This document shows positions 46,760 to 59,849 of a stretch of DNA of 64,000 nt, one piece after another. The notes under the pieces were generated by a model that ran no database searches, had not been told where the DNA came from, and was given only the letters and a program-made list of their open reading frames with translations. Position 1 is the first letter of the stretch; each line of letters begins with the position of its first letter. Both the position numbers and the translations under genes were made by a program. Source of the stretch: Manihot esculenta (Eukaryota; Streptophyta; Magnoliopsida; Malpighiales; Euphorbiaceae); NCBI RefSeq assembly GCF_001659605.2, contig NC_035162.2, positions 5,041,248 through 5,105,247 of the forward strand, written 5' to 3'.

Positions 46760-49700
46760 TCATGATGATGTAGAACTGCCGGTTAAGTTGGAAATTAGAC
46801 GGACTTCATATAGATTATTCTCCCCCTTCCCTGTAAACCATGATCATATACAAGTTTTATTCTTTCAATACGTATGCAGTTCCGCAGATGCTACCCAGCA
46901 AAATTATTTACACAGATCAAGCAAAAGACTCACCAACTTCAGCTGTGACGCCCGGTCCAAAGAATGAAGCAAATTTTGCCTGAAAATACATTATAATATT
47001 ATATTGGCTTAAGTATTCAATGCAACTATTTGTTTACTTAAGTTAAAGTACACGTGAGAGAATATCAAGCACTTCTCAAACGACACCAACCAAGAACTTA
47101 AACAAGCTCTTGCATAATAAACACATAAGCAGCGGTGAATCTAGGCCCCCAAATTCAAGGAAAGATATTTATAGACTCTAAAATTTGTAGTGTGAAAACA
47201 TACTCGTATTAAATAATTAAAAAGAAAATCTAAATAAAATTTATCCCACATCATTCACCTAGTGTTTGGTTGAATAATATATATTAGCCGGCTTAAAAAT
47301 AATTAAATAATTTGAATTAACTATTTTGAACATAATAGAAAATGGATCCAAAAATTATTCGAGTTAATTTAGGCCGGATGTACAATTGCAAACCAAAAAA
47401 AAAAATCATATTTATTCATATATGAACAAAACAAAAATGGTACAACAAAATATGTATTTTCAATTTACCACCTCTATTAGAGCTCTTTTTCTGCATAAAA
47501 TGAATCTAGATAATTGACTAGATATCAAATTGTCCAACAATGTAATCCTAAATGTAGGTTATCAATGAGTTGCAAAAGATAGTCTTTAGAGATTACTTCT
47601 ATTAAGAGGTAGTGAAAATAAAAAAAATTTATGAGGGGTGGATACTTGGATATCATAATTCATAAAATTTATTGATAACAAATAATACTTGTTAATGGTT
47701 TTCAACAATGTTGGGGGGTGGCCGCAGCCCCCCACCCTCTGGGATCTGCCACTGCACATAAGTAAAATATACTCCACTCTTAAACTTTGAAGTTCATGCA
47801 GTTGTTTACCTGTCTTTTTTCAAAATCCGACAACTGCAATGCTTTTGCCTCAAACACCAAGACTAGGCAGTATTTACCATCTTCTGTTACCTAACATGAC
47901 AATGACATGAACAAAAATGATAAACTTATGAATAATAAGTAGTTAAGAGCCTCCAGAAAAGTAATTTAGGAAGCAAGGATCTGTTTAGAATGTTTAGACA
48001 ATGATGATGGAAGAAAAAACAAACCAACCTCTTTAGCATTCTACACTTTCAGCAATGAGAAAAAAGGACCTTAAGAAATTAAATGCTCAACATCACTTGA
48101 TAAGCAGAAGATTTTCATAATTAGATGGTTAGACTTATTTTCTGGTGAACTAGAAAAGTAAATGCATTACAATGACCAAGATGCCAAAAAAACAGTATTC
48201 AGTAAATAGCTGTGCCATGGTACTGGTAGGCCAATAAAAATTTATGGTTTCTAGATGCATATTAAAAAGGAAAAAAGGATATAAGTCCAATATTAAAAAG
48301 GCAAAAAGGATACAAGTCCAATTAAGTCCATGTATTTTTACTCAAGGGCTAAATAAGCTCAATTCAAAATTTTGGACCAATTAAGCTCATGTTCTGTTAC
48401 TCAAGGGCCAAATAAGCTCTCATCTAATATAATAACATTTTTTTAATAATAAAATATTATTTTTTAATAATAAAAATATTTTTTATATGATAGAAATTCA
48501 TTTTATAATTTTAAAAATTATTTATTATATCTATATATTTTTTAAAATTTTTAGTGAAGTTGCTTAATTGATCCAAAATTTTGAATTGGGATTATTTAGC
48601 CCTTCAGAGGTTTAATTGGACTTATTTTCTTAAAAAAAAAAAATACCTCTTCACGAATCATCTGTAGAATAGGAGCACTCCTCCTTGGAATTCCTCCACC
48701 CTGAAATGAAAGGCAGATCAAATATACTAGTGGTAGCAATCCTTAACATAATAGAAAAGGAGGGATGAGGAGAGGGGTAAAGGCACTAAGGCAGTATAGA
48801 ATACTTATACAATGGAAAACCTATCCTCTTAGCAGATCAAACAGATGATAGTAATATTAACAATAGAATGATAAAGGAGGGGCTAAAAGCACCAATGTAG
48901 AATAAAAAAGTTACATAGCATACCTGACCATACTGAAAAATTCGCTTCAATGCCTCATCCAAATGCTGCTCATCTCCATACCTATATCTCGTAACATCAC
49001 TCCTAACCTAATTAAACCATAATAAGTTGTTCTGTCTATGAAAGTCAATATACATAGGCATGTATCCTAACATATATGTATCATACTACTATTATCAGTG
49101 CCAATAATGCCTCAGAAATGACCACAAATTAACTAGCTATCAACTCAAAACCAATATCACCACCACCACCACAACTGCTATAGAAAGCGGAAACTACCCC
49201 TACATAACCACACCAATCACTGAAAGCAATACTATCATACTACCATCACCATTGCACCACCACCACCACTAACAGTAGTATCAATATCATTAGCACAATA
49301 ATACCATCATAAGCTATGTACACCCAAAAAATAAAAAAAACCACCCTAATCTATAAGAATCCATAACTATGGACCTTCATTATTTACATCTGTAAATGTT
49401 AATATAAATTTCTTCCATTTTCTTAATCCTATAACAAATACGTATTCAATTGAATAATAAATAGTAGAAAATGAAATCTAGAAATGTAAGTAGAAAAAAG
49501 AAATTGGCAAGTAAAAGAGGCCCTATTTTTGGAAATGTTTCTTAATTTCTGCATTTTTATCTCTTGATTTAATTCTTCAAACTTGGTTCAACACTAACCT
49601 AAGTTCACAAAATCTTCCGAGTCAAACTACTCAATAAAAAGTAAAATCTTCTGAATCAGCCAAATGATAAAAATACCTGTTTAAGGATTGGAGTGGCACT

Positions 49701-51227
49701 TGTTTCCCTTAACATTTGAGCATCAGAATAAGTTAGGCATGGTACTGGCTTCAGTTCTGCATACTGTACCAGTCAAAGGGAAGTGACATTACTTTAATGC
49801 CAGTGTAATTAGAATAAAGCAATAGACAATCTAGGTCAACATTTTATATAGGTTTTAAATACACCTAGAAAGAAAATCTAGCAGAACCATATCATTCTAA
49901 TAAAACATATTTGGAACAAACTATGTTAATTCTTAGTTTCTTCAGTGCATCCCATTTTGCACTTGCCAATTTAAGCATCTTATTTTGTACAACTGTATCA
50001 TCTCATAACTATATCTGGTTCCCCTGAAAGTATGATTACCCTTTTAGCTTGGACTTGAATTATGAGAAGACTTAAAATTCAAAGAGTTGCTGCAAGTAAA
50101 TGCAAAAAAGTAACCCAGTTTGTAGTTGGATCCCTTGTCAATACACATTATTATACTTATGATTCAGCAAACACATTAATGTCAGATTTTTTTTTTTATA
50201 AAAAAGACTACTTAAAAGGAGAATGTCTATGATATATATCTCTGTTAATAGTCATAGAATCCTCGTCGTGAAGAAGAAAAATTTTACCTTGAGAGCCATA
50301 CCAATAATTGCAAGAGGGAAGCCATATGTTAGCATTAATGCCGACCACTCAGATCCTGGGAGGATATTAAAGTAAGCCCCAAAACCATACCTGCGGATCA
50401 TGCACAATCAGCATCCAATTTAAGAATGCAAGGTGCCATCAAAAGATAAGAGAACTCACGATAGGAGTGAAATCCCAAAACCGAGTCCAATGACACCAAA
50501 AGAAACCTGAAAATATTAGACAAAATAAGACTGAATTCGGATAGGAGGAACTTAAAATGAAGGAATGTGGACAACTTACTTAGTTTAAATTGTGCAAAAA
50601 TAGTATAAAATTTCTGCTGGTTTTTGATAGCTCATAAATGTGGATCAAAATAGTTTTAAGGATTAAGGAAGTAACTATCCAAAATTTGGTTGTTGAATAT
50701 ATACACATATTCTGAACTAAAAACTTAAAATTGAAAATTTGCATCCATACATAACCTAATTTTTCATTCCTCAAAATGAATGAAACGAACTGCGCCCACT
50801 AGTTTCCAGTATTTTATTCTTCAATTTTGACACATTATTAGAGAAAAAGCTAAACATACTTAAGAGAATACCAGCTACTCAAAACTCCTGTTAATCGAGC
50901 AGAAAATGTTGCCATGAAAAACCAGAAAATGAAATAGAAGAGAAATCCCATTCGTTACAGAACCTTAGCGAGAGAGAATTCATCATCAGGAACAGTAGTT
51001 TTGGCAGAAGAGGGCGAAGCAGCAGTAGAAGGCTGAGTTGAATCGGCAGCTCTCGTTACGAACACCACCTTCAAATTCTGCGGTCGATTCGCGACCAATC
51101 TTGCATCGAAACGTGCCGGCTGCTGCGGCGGCGAAGTGGGATATACTGATAGAAAGAAACGCTCATGATGGGAGCGGAAGATGGCTGGTCTAGATGGTAC
51201 AGGGGGTGGTGAAAGTACTGCTTTCAT
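46760..51227 (-). CDS. DUF2854 chloroplast membrane protein (slr0575-like)
   Basis: Homologue of the cyanobacterial/plastid DUF2854 family, annotated elsewhere as thylakoid membrane protein slr0575; biochemical role not known to me. Nine exons on - : 51227-50964, 50506-50460, 50390-50288, 49763-49677, 49007-48924, 48700-48647, 47890-47810, 46979-46934, 46830-46760; 278 residues, frame kept at every junction. Residues 1 to ~70 are a transit peptide. Two membrane segments lie at ~89-125 (VSFGVIGLGFGISLLSYGFG, then LTYGFPLAIIGMALKYAE), followed by a soluble domain with VRSDVTRYRYGDEQHLDEAL, the GQGGGIPRR loop and a C-terminal FFGPGVTAEVG / LYEVRLISN. The start is the ATG at 51227 (MKAVLSPP); the earlier in-frame GTG is rejected. 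The last exon is confirmed by the conserved end. Several introns carry repeats. Confidence 0.92.
48312..48624. mobile_element. MITE in intron 6 of the DUF2854 gene
   Basis: Inverted ends of about 70 bp: left 48312-48392 (AAGTCCAATTAA, AGGGCTAAATAA, TTCAAAATTTTGGACCAATTAAG) against right 48557-48624 in reverse complement. The core is AT-rich with TTTTTAATAATAAAATATTATTTTT. No coding. It sits only about 22 bp from the donor of the sixth exon (48646 on -). The element around 57190-57475 has a very similar core. Target duplication unclear. Confidence 0.65.
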
Positions 51228-51249
51228 TGTAGGCCACTGAGTAAGCTCC

Positions 51250-52064
51250 ACAGGTTTAGTTCTTTTTTCTGTCTATAATCTTTTTGAAGAGAAGAATGAG
51301 AGGTTACAGTTTGATGAAGCAGAAGCAAGCCTCAACCGCCAAAACTATGATTACGTGGCACTCTTCTTTCTCTCTATCATTTTATTTTTTTTCTTTTTCC
51401 TTTTCCCTTTAATTAATTAATTCATCTATTTATTCTGTTTGTTAAAAAGAGAAGTCATTTTTTTAAAAATAAATATTTTAAAAATTATAAAACTAACTTG
51501 TCAACCAAAATACATGAAAGAATTTTATAATTACTTCGTTAATTTAGCTCTTTTTACGGACGGATATTGATTCTAGATTATTAAATATAACAGACTATGA
51601 CGTGGCATTTTAAGATTATTAAATCATACATGATGGATGATGTAACCTACAAATATAATATTTTATCAAACTACACAATAATACCCTTTTAGCAAACAGC
51701 GCGAATTGTATACTTGAAAAATAACATTGTACATGTTCACGAGGACTGGGAATGACCTCCGCAGACTACAGGTAAGCTCGACAATTGGCATCTCCCAAAA
51801 AAAGGTCATACGTCACCGTTTTAAGAAGCTCATACAACCTATTCTGAGCGAAGATGTTGCAAGTTCAGCATCAGACCACTTTCTTGATGCCATTGTAAAA
51901 AAATTTAGTAGCAGATAAATCTCAGAATTTTCTTCCTACACTGTTTTAACATAAAAACAAGACAAAATCAGTATTACATTTAATGATTAGCGTTTTTACT
52001 GAAAACTACAATTTCTTACCTGAAATAAATTATGCACAAAAATATGGCAAAGTTGTCAGTAAAA
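51250..52064. other. Spacer between two - strand genes
   Basis: Upstream region of the DUF2854 gene and 3' flank of the DDT gene. The small + strand ORF at 51727-51918 has no resemblance and lies in spacer; not accepted. Confidence 0.45.
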
Positions 52065-55000
52065 TCATACTGCAAGTTTGTTTTGATCGTCTCCAAATAA
52101 TGGGGTTTCAGTATCCTTTTGAATCCTAAGTCTTTTTGTCCTGAAATCAGAGATTTGAAAATTAGTTGAAATCATACATGCCTTATGTCAAACAAAGGAT
52201 ATGTATCAAAAGATCAATCAGTAAATAGAGTTACCTTAAGGAGGAGATGTACTTCTCAATTCCTTGTTTCTGTTCTGCATCATACACAAACCATTTCTCC
52301 TCAGATGCAGCTGAAGCCCAGCTCCCTAAATCTGTAAACGAGAAAACTGATAAGTTGGACCCAAATTGGTATCTTTGATGAGCACAAATCAAAATAAACC
52401 AAGCTGAGTCGAGCAACCTAACCTTGAAGCAAGATGTCTGGTTCATTATTATAACCTTTCAGTCTCCAAAAGGCATGACCATTGACATCCAAAAGGATAG
52501 GATCTGTTCTAACAGCATCAGATCTTTGTCTCTCTGAGCACATTATGCAAAGGCTGGTTAGATAACGTTATTTCTCTTAGTTTATCATACTAGGACTTGG
52601 CATTTAATCCACAAAAATGATATAATAGTACAAACTATAAGGACATATATTATATGCTGAAGCCAAAAAGATGCTGAAATAACTCGAAAGCTTAGAAATC
52701 TCATACTTTTGGGAACCATTCCCATAGCCTCCATGATTTCTGCACGAGCTTCAGCAGCTTCTTTTTTTATCTGTGAAACTATTGCTTCATACTCAGAAAC
52801 AGAGAAAGGGGCATCATTTTTTGCTTTTGCAATGATGGCTTTGGCCACCTCGTCCTGCACCTTCTCTTTCAATTGCTTCTCCTGTGCCAAAATCCAATCG
52901 AACATTTTTTTTGTCACAATAAAATATCAATTCAAGAACATCACTTGAAAGCTAAAATATGCATTTAGAATCACTTAATACCTTAACCTTCGCTGCAAGA
53001 ACCTTTTCTTTTGCTTCTTTCTCTCTTTCAGTAAATTTGGAATTTTGATCATCTATCCAGCTCCTCAATGCTCTAGAATTATATCAAAAACAAACATAAG
53101 GTCGAAGCATCAGCCATTTAGGACTAATCAAATGTGAAACAAGAACCTAGGTATTAAAGGATTCCACATTCTTGCTTACTTTGTATTAAGAGCCTCATCA
53201 CATAGAAAGTTTAAGAGCTTAAACTTCTGTGAGGTGCTCAACATATCGTATCCTTCATTACCACGATCAAAACAATCTGAGGGGAGTCCCGTTGATATGA
53301 ATTTGCATTTAGAGACGCATTTCGCAAGAGCTTGCAACCATGAATTTTTGCCATTTGCTGGGCTCAGGGCGGGAGATCTGTACAAGAAAACTACATATTA
53401 TTACAATTCCGTCCCATTAAAGGAAACACAGTTGAAAACAAATGTATTCTGGAAGAAACTTGTACTCTTCTCCTATATCCTCTTGTATCAGAAGCAATAA
53501 TTTGATATGAAAGTGCGTTAATAATGAGCCTTGTGATCGGCGTGCTCTTCGGCCAAATATTATTTCTCTAATCACTGCTTCAGCTTGCCCTTTCTTGAGA
53601 TCAAGAACCTGAAGATGTAAATGACCATAAATAAACAGATGATGAACGAACAAGAAAGTTATTAGATATTCTTTAAATGCTCGGTGATGAAAAATGAAAT
53701 CATGCCATATCAATGCAAAAGTCAACATTTCAGTTACTGCAGCATTTAAACTGTTGAAGTATAATCATAGCCACAGTCGCAGATCTAACTCCGCGCTGAG
53801 TTGGCCAAAGTGGGACAGGAGCCTATGGCGGGGTTCAAATGCAAAGCCCTTAAGGCTAATTTTTTTTAGATTATTTTGCTTTTTTTTTGTATTTTCACAG
53901 GTATATAAATATATAATATTCTCCTAATGTATCATGTTAAAAAACTCATAGAAAAATAAAAAAACTTAGCCACCATGGATATAACGAAATTAGTGAATTA
54001 CATTAATGTGTGACTTATTCTTTAATTGTATGATTGTTTGAATTTTAACATAAACTGTGCTGAAATTAGAAAGCAAGAAAAAATAAACTAACAGGACAGA
54101 GAGACAAGAAGTTAATGTTATTGTTGTCTAAGAAGTTAGTGATATTATTGTGAAGACATAAAATAAACAGAAGTGGCTAATAGACCCATATGCCCAGCAA
54201 CCTAACAGGTGAGTGGCCATGCCTACAAAACAAGCAGCAAGCCCTACTGCCTCTTGAAGAGGCTAGACAGACAAAATAAATTAAAAGAAATGGATGTACT
54301 ACCACTAGATGTGTGTCTGTATATATACAAAGAAATGGATTTCATAGCAATTTATATCCAATTGATAGAAGTAATCAACATTAAAACATGCAGAGTATCA
54401 TATTTGGCTTAGTACTCCTCTGTCACATGAAGGTAGACTTGCTTTCCTTTTCTTTATTAGCCTCAAATTATAGGCCACTTTAAAAAGATGTTAATTTATT
54501 TATTAGCTTCCTATTATATCATATTTAATATGCTTTGAAAAGTAAATTTTATTAATTCAAAAAATACATATGAGTGGAAGGTAAAAAGACAAATATGCTT
54601 ATTTGAATGATGGAGGGTGTATCAATTTAATTGGATTTGGTAGTACCTCACTAAAAGCAGCACAAAACTCAAAGAATTGCAACGCATCCCCAGCATCTCC
54701 ACGAGGTAATTCAATTCCTGCTACAGTAGTTAAGCAGGTGGATAGAGGCAATGGAATACTATCATCATTTTGTTTGCTCTGGTGCTCTACAGTACACTTG
54801 TTAATTTTGCAAACCTCTACAGCTGCCATATTCTTGGATTCAAGCTTATCAATTTGAACATCACTCAAAACTACTCCATTTTTAAAATTTTCAGCATCCC
54901 TCTCTTCGTTTGCAGTATGAGAAACAGGAACATCCTTCAGCATTTGTGTCTTAAGCTTCTTTTTCTCAAAAAAGTTACCTGCAGCCTTTTTATTCACAGT

Positions 55001-56870
55001 TGCTTCTTTCTTTGAAATATCTTGAAACTGTGTCTTAGATTTCTTTTCTTCCACAATAGCACCTTCATGCTTTCCATTTTTCTTTACTTCTTTCTTAGGA
55101 GTTTCTTTGTGCTGCGTCTTAGACTTATTTTTCTCTATCAAAACACTTTTACCCTCTTCAATTATTTTCCCTTTGTTTTTGGAGACTTCCTTGGTAAGTG
55201 TAGATTTCTGACCGCTCTTCCCTGAACTAGCATCAACGCCACCATCATCATCCCTGGTGCTGTGATTAACTTCCAGTAATTCCTCCCTTCTCATTTTCTT
55301 GGACTTCCTGTTAGACACTAGTATTAAATTCGGAGAATGCTCATTCAGATCACTACTTACACCAAAGGAGTTTTCTTTCCCTGGTTTTCTTGGTGAAGCA
55401 ATTCTGGACTCCTGTCAAAAGCATCAATCCGCATATTAATTAGTATAATCAGCAACCCTATCAATGAAGCAGCCAACAACATAACATGACCTCCATGATT
55501 AATAAACATTCACACCTTTGTGGAAGCAGGTTTCTTCGATGAAACACTTGCATCTTTTGCAGTTCTGTCAATACCAAAATTCTCAGGACCTTTAACCTGC
55601 AACAGTTCTGAGACAGAGGAAAATCCATTTTCCTTGGCTGTGTGCACAAGTATACCAGTTGGTTTATGACCTCTCTTCTTCCTGGAAAGTGGAAACAGAA
55701 CTACACCATTTGATTCACCCAGAGGACGTGCAATACAACAAGCAAGTCTATCAGAATATCATGCAAGGCACTTACATACACAAGCTGCAATTGCAAATGC
55801 CCCTACACTTGGGACATTTCCACTCATCAATCAATGCTACCTCTTCAGCTTTCTCCCCATACCTAAGAACAGCGTTATGAACCAATTTGACAATAAAAAA
55901 ATTTGCTATAACTGAAAAAAATAATAATAGAAAAAAGATAAGAGCTAAAATTTTGGTTTTTTTTAACTATTTGGCCAATGATAATAAGCAGTATTTTTCA
56001 ACATCTAAGAGTGGTTTTCAAAAAAAAAAAATTGCAAGCAGAAATGCGAAACAGGCTTAATCAAGGTAACAAAATTTAACCTGTTCAGTAAGCATTTATG
56101 GCAGTATTTAATTGGGCATTGCTTGTTTCCTTTCTGATTCTTGCAACCGGCTGCAAAATCCCTTGTTTTTTGCCGGCACTTCAACAATTAACATAAATCA
56201 ATGAGATCCCAAAACTAAACAGAGAAAAATAGATGGAAAATATCACTTACAAATATAATATTAACATAAAGTTTATAGTAGTCTATAAAAGCTTAAATAA
56301 GACCTTAATCCCAATAAGTCCAACAAATGAACCTATAAGACCATCGATTTTGTGAAGAAACTGGGGTTTATATTTAATCATTTCCAATATGATCATCATA
56401 ACGAATGTACTTAACACCACAAAACGAAGATCCAGAGCACTCTCCTTCATTTGCTCTCACTGAAACCAAAAAAAAAAAAAACTGGAAATTTTCTAAGAGA
56501 GATAAATTATTCAAATTTTACTTTCTTCCGTTTTCCCTCGTTATAAACCAAAACAAGACTACTAAGAAAGATAAATAATGATTAAGAGAAAAAAAGTTCT
56601 GGGCAAGCATAAAAAACAGAGAAATGAATCATGATATTCTCTCATTTTTCCTGCAGAAACCCAAGCAGAGAACCAAGAAATGGCTATTGAAAACAGACTA
56701 AAAAAAATAGAAAAGGAATACGAAGATATTACTTGGTGGCAAGTCTTGCCATTTTGCGAATCATATATTCTGCTTCCGATGAGGCGAACTCCATTGCAAT
56801 TAGAGAGACCCTTCTCCTCTTGAGTAGCAACTTCCCCGTTCAAATCAGGACCTGAAGAAGTAACAGCCAT
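52065..56870 (-). CDS. Zinc-finger (4CXXC_R1) and DDT-domain protein, CDCA7-like
   Basis: Nuclear chromatin protein; vertebrate CDCA7 relatives recruit the HELLS/DDM1 remodeller, and the plant DDT form is presumably chromatin-related. Twelve exons on - : 56870-56733, 56178-56081, 55862-55776, 55681-55516, 55411-54647, 53608-53460, 53377-53180, 53072-52982, 52881-52707, 52533-52423, 52331-52235, 52140-52065; 716 residues, all junctions GT..AG and in frame. Order: zinc finger at ~36-125 (RIYDSQNGKTCHQCRQKT, CPIKYCHKCLLNRYGE, WKCPKCRGICNCSLC, MKKRGHKPTG); Lys/Glu/Ser-rich linker to ~390; DDT domain ~393-465 (LPRGDAGDALQFFEFCAAFS then VIREIIFGRRARRSQG); WHIM-like LLNFLCDEAL ~530; coiled coil; and a WHIM3-like end (HAFWRLKGYN, GSWASAASEEKWFVYD). 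The exon-3 donor at GTAAGTG, not the nearer GTATGT, is required for frame. The start ATG 56870 is preferred over an in-frame TTG. Confidence 0.92.
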
Positions 56871-57189
56871 AACTGCTGCAACTGCTTTTTGGAAATATTT
56901 CCTAAATGAAAACAAACACGGATTACGGATATCTTACACGACAAAGGGATTTTCGGAGAACTGTCTTAGCTTTTTGACTTGTTTTAAAATTGGTTCCCTC
57001 CATTCCTGTATTGGCGGGAGAGATTTCAGAAGACCGAAAATTTTTGGGGGCAATCAATAAATTTCTTGATTTTGGATTTTTGGAGGGTAAGTGGACCGCC
57101 AAATGTTTCATTTTCGGCTTTTTTTAAATATCTCCTCCTATAATTGATATTTTACTTTTTGTTTAGATGAAATTTTTTTATAAATTGCC

Positions 57190-57475
57190 GGTATATCTAA
57201 TTGGAAATAAATTTAATTAAACTCTAAAGAATAAATAAATTTATTTTATTTTTTTAAATAAACTCTTATAGTTATCCTTTTAATAATAAAATATCATTTT
57301 TATTTTATAATTTTAAAAATTATTTACTATTTTTAGTTTTTAGTTTTTTTATTAAAATATTAAAATTTATATTTTAAAAATTAAATTCAAAAAATAATAT
57401 TTCGTTGGAAAAAAAAATAAACTAACTTTAATGGACCCTTAAATAAAAATATAAACAATATAATTAGACTTGTTT
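57190..57475. mobile_element. Diverged MITE relative of the 48.3-kb element
   Basis: The core TTTTAATAATAAAATATCATTTTTATTTTATAATT.. closely follows that of the 48312-48624 element (described by key words here), and the outer parts (TCTAATTGGAAATAAATTTAATTAAACTC against TGGACCC..AATTAGACTTG) are weak inverted ends. Borders approximate. Confidence 0.4.
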
Positions 57476-57549
57476 CTATAACTAATTTATTTCTCTTAGT
57501 TAAATGGTAATAGATATTATTAGGTAATATGTATAAATTTTTACTAATA

Positions 57550-58300
57550 ATTATACAAAATTTGCTCTTTATATTTTTTAATAAATTAAAAATAAATGAG
57601 TATTGCTCTGGATATATTATAAAGTTTATTAAATATTAATGATATTAGAGAAAATAAATTAATTATTTGAGAGAAAATAAAAATAACATTTACGGATTAT
57701 TTGGTTGTTGATGGAGAAAAAACTAAAAAATTGAAGAAAAAAAACAACTGAAATAAAATATTTATATTTATATAGTTTATTGGTTAAAAGGATAATAATT
57801 TTATGATTTTTTATATTTATAGTCTAAATTATTAATTTTAAATAAAAAAATTAATTTTAAATTTATTATAAGAGAAAATTACTTTTTAGTCCCTGAGGTT
57901 TAACATAATTAATACTTCTGTCCCTCTATTTTGGCGACCCAATACTTAAGTCAATACTTTTTAGTCCAAATTCGTAGAAAGGTTAGGAAGAATAAGAATA
58001 GGAAGAAGAAAGAAGAAGAAGAAGAAGAAGCTGCAAAAAGAGTAGGAAGAAGAAGAAAATAAGAAGAAGAGGGTTAATTTTGTCAATTCACGTGTCCCAA
58101 ACGGCTATTTTGGACGAAAGGACTACGAATTTGGACGGAAGAGAAAGTGAGAGACTTAAGTGTTGGGTCGCCAAAATAGAGGGACAGAAGTGTTAATTAC
58201 GTTAAACCTCATGGACTAAAAAATAATTTTCTCTTATTATAATTATAATAACTATTTAAATTAATTTTGATTAATTGAAATTAAATTTTAATTAATATTC
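57550..58300 (+). repeat. Left arm of a large inverted repeat
   Basis: Matches 59870-60240 in reverse complement, e.g. AAAAATAAATGAGTATTGCTC, AATTATTTGAGAGAAAATAA and ATTTATTATAATTATAATAA, once the MULE at 57872-58233 and one 9-bp duplication are removed. Confidence 0.75.
57872..58233. mobile_element. Small MULE (362 bp) nested in the inverted arm
   Basis: Inverted ends of about 100 bp starting GAGAAAATTAC (left) and ending GTAATTTTCTC in concept on the right (AATAATTTTCTC), with TTTTAGTCCCTGAGG-type words, and a perfect 9-bp target duplication TTATTATAA (57863-57871 and 58234-58242). The middle is a GAA/AAGA purine tract. No coding capacity. Confidence 0.85.
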
Positions 58301-58429
58301 TAAACTCTTAATTATATAAAATTTTTAAATTATATAATTAAAAAACTTAACTCTCTTATATTTAAATAAAAATTTTAATCTAGAATTTTAGGTAATTAAA
58401 TTTTTTTTCCCAATTAAATTAATTTAGAC

Positions 58430-59790
58430 CAAGCAACTCCAATACAATCTGTATTTTGTAGTAAGTCAATTTTACAGTCGGGATTATCCAACCACACAAG
58501 CTCAACCTCTCCTGCCATTGCTAATCTCGCAAAATAATCCGCAACACTATTAGTTTCTCTAAAAATCTTTTTAACTTCCACCTCCCAACATTGCTGCAGA
58601 AGGCTATTGATGTTTCTTAATAAATTAACAAGTCTGAGAGTTCTTTAACCTTGTCCCTGAACTAAAGCCACAGCAGTTGTACAATCAGATTGTAATTTAA
58701 TCTTCTTCCACCCTCTTTCCCAAGCCAACCTTAAAACACTATAAATCCCCCACAACTCCGTTTCCAAATGATCACATCTATCCAAAGTAAGCGTAAAACC
58801 GTCAAGCCAGCGACCGAAATGGTCCCTGAAGACACCAGCACAACCTCCACCACGAGAATTCACACTACTATATGTGTTAACCGTTATCCATCTTAAGCCA
58901 CCTGGTTAACAAGCAATGAAAGATAAATACTTCAACCCATCATTGTGCAGCGAGTCTCTCTGCCATGCCACCTAAACCGTTTTAGCATCCTTCAAAATAA
59001 AATTCAACAAGATCTTAGAGTGGTGAGAATCACGATCAAATACAAAGAAATTTCGCCACTTCCATAGCCACCATAGACCGACAGCAAACACAATATCCCA
59101 ATAAACAGCATTGATCTGAGCATCAATACCCTGTAAATTAGAGGCTAGCCACCTAAATACATCATTGGTACGAAAGAAATTATTCTCAATTTGTTCAGCA
59201 CTAAGCTGATTCCACAATCGCATTACCAAAGGACAATCTCTTAAAGCATGGAAGATCGTTTTCGGTGCAGAAGAGCATAAGCCACAACCATCAAAATTAG
59301 TGAAATCTCTTTTCTTCCTCTCTATGTTACACATGATTTTTCCATGAGCAACCTCCCACATAAACATTCTAACTCGATGTTTTCCTCTAACCTTCCATAT
59401 CCATTTCCAAACCCGCTGATGGTCTTCCCCATTAGAATTTAAAAGAATTTCATATCCTGATTTAACAGAATACCTACCCGATGAGTTTATACTCCAAATC
59501 ATGCCATCAACATCCTTAACACCATTAGACAGAGTTAACGGTTGTAAAAAGCTCAAAATATTTTGGGAAATAACTTCCCTCAATACATTCAAATTTCATC
59601 CTACACCCTCAATCCAGTAGTTGCGAATATTATTTTATAGACTCAAATGGGAAGCAAGCACTAAAACGAACTCAATTAAAGGTCCTATAGACAGCCATGA
59701 ATCTGTCCAAAAGAATATTTCATTCATAGAAACCACATTGTGACTGATTCCTTTACGAAGAAGTTTCAAACCAAAATAGACTGTTCTCCA
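58430..59790 (-). pseudogene. L1-type LINE remnant: reverse-transcriptase zinc finger and RNase H regions
   Basis: The - strand encodes, in order, a piece matching the end of the plant LINE reverse-transcriptase region (LLRKGIS..FFWTDSWLSIGP, about 59780-59640), a zf-RVT domain in a 206-residue open stretch (59592-58972; SGRYSVKSGYEIL, RMFMWEVAHGKI, CGLCSSAPKTIFHALRDCPL), and an RNase H domain (58900-58430; GGGCAGVFRDHFGRWLDGF, ETELWGIYSVLRLAWERGWK, LQSDCTTAV, RETNSVADYFARLAM). Stops interrupt it near 58973, 58905 and 58650, and the catalytic Asp of NTDGS is replaced (VNTYSS). The upstream reverse transcriptase is absent. The 3' end lies close to a T-run (58400) on +, consistent with a poly(A) tail. 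Confidence 0.85.
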
Positions 59791-59849
59791 AAATTTAATA
59801 TTTTAACTAAAATTTAATTTAAATTATTCATATAATAAAAGTAATAACA

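Noticed and set aside
51228..51251. Earlier start for the DUF2854 protein
   Set aside because: The codon is GTG; the ATG at 51227 is the first proper start.
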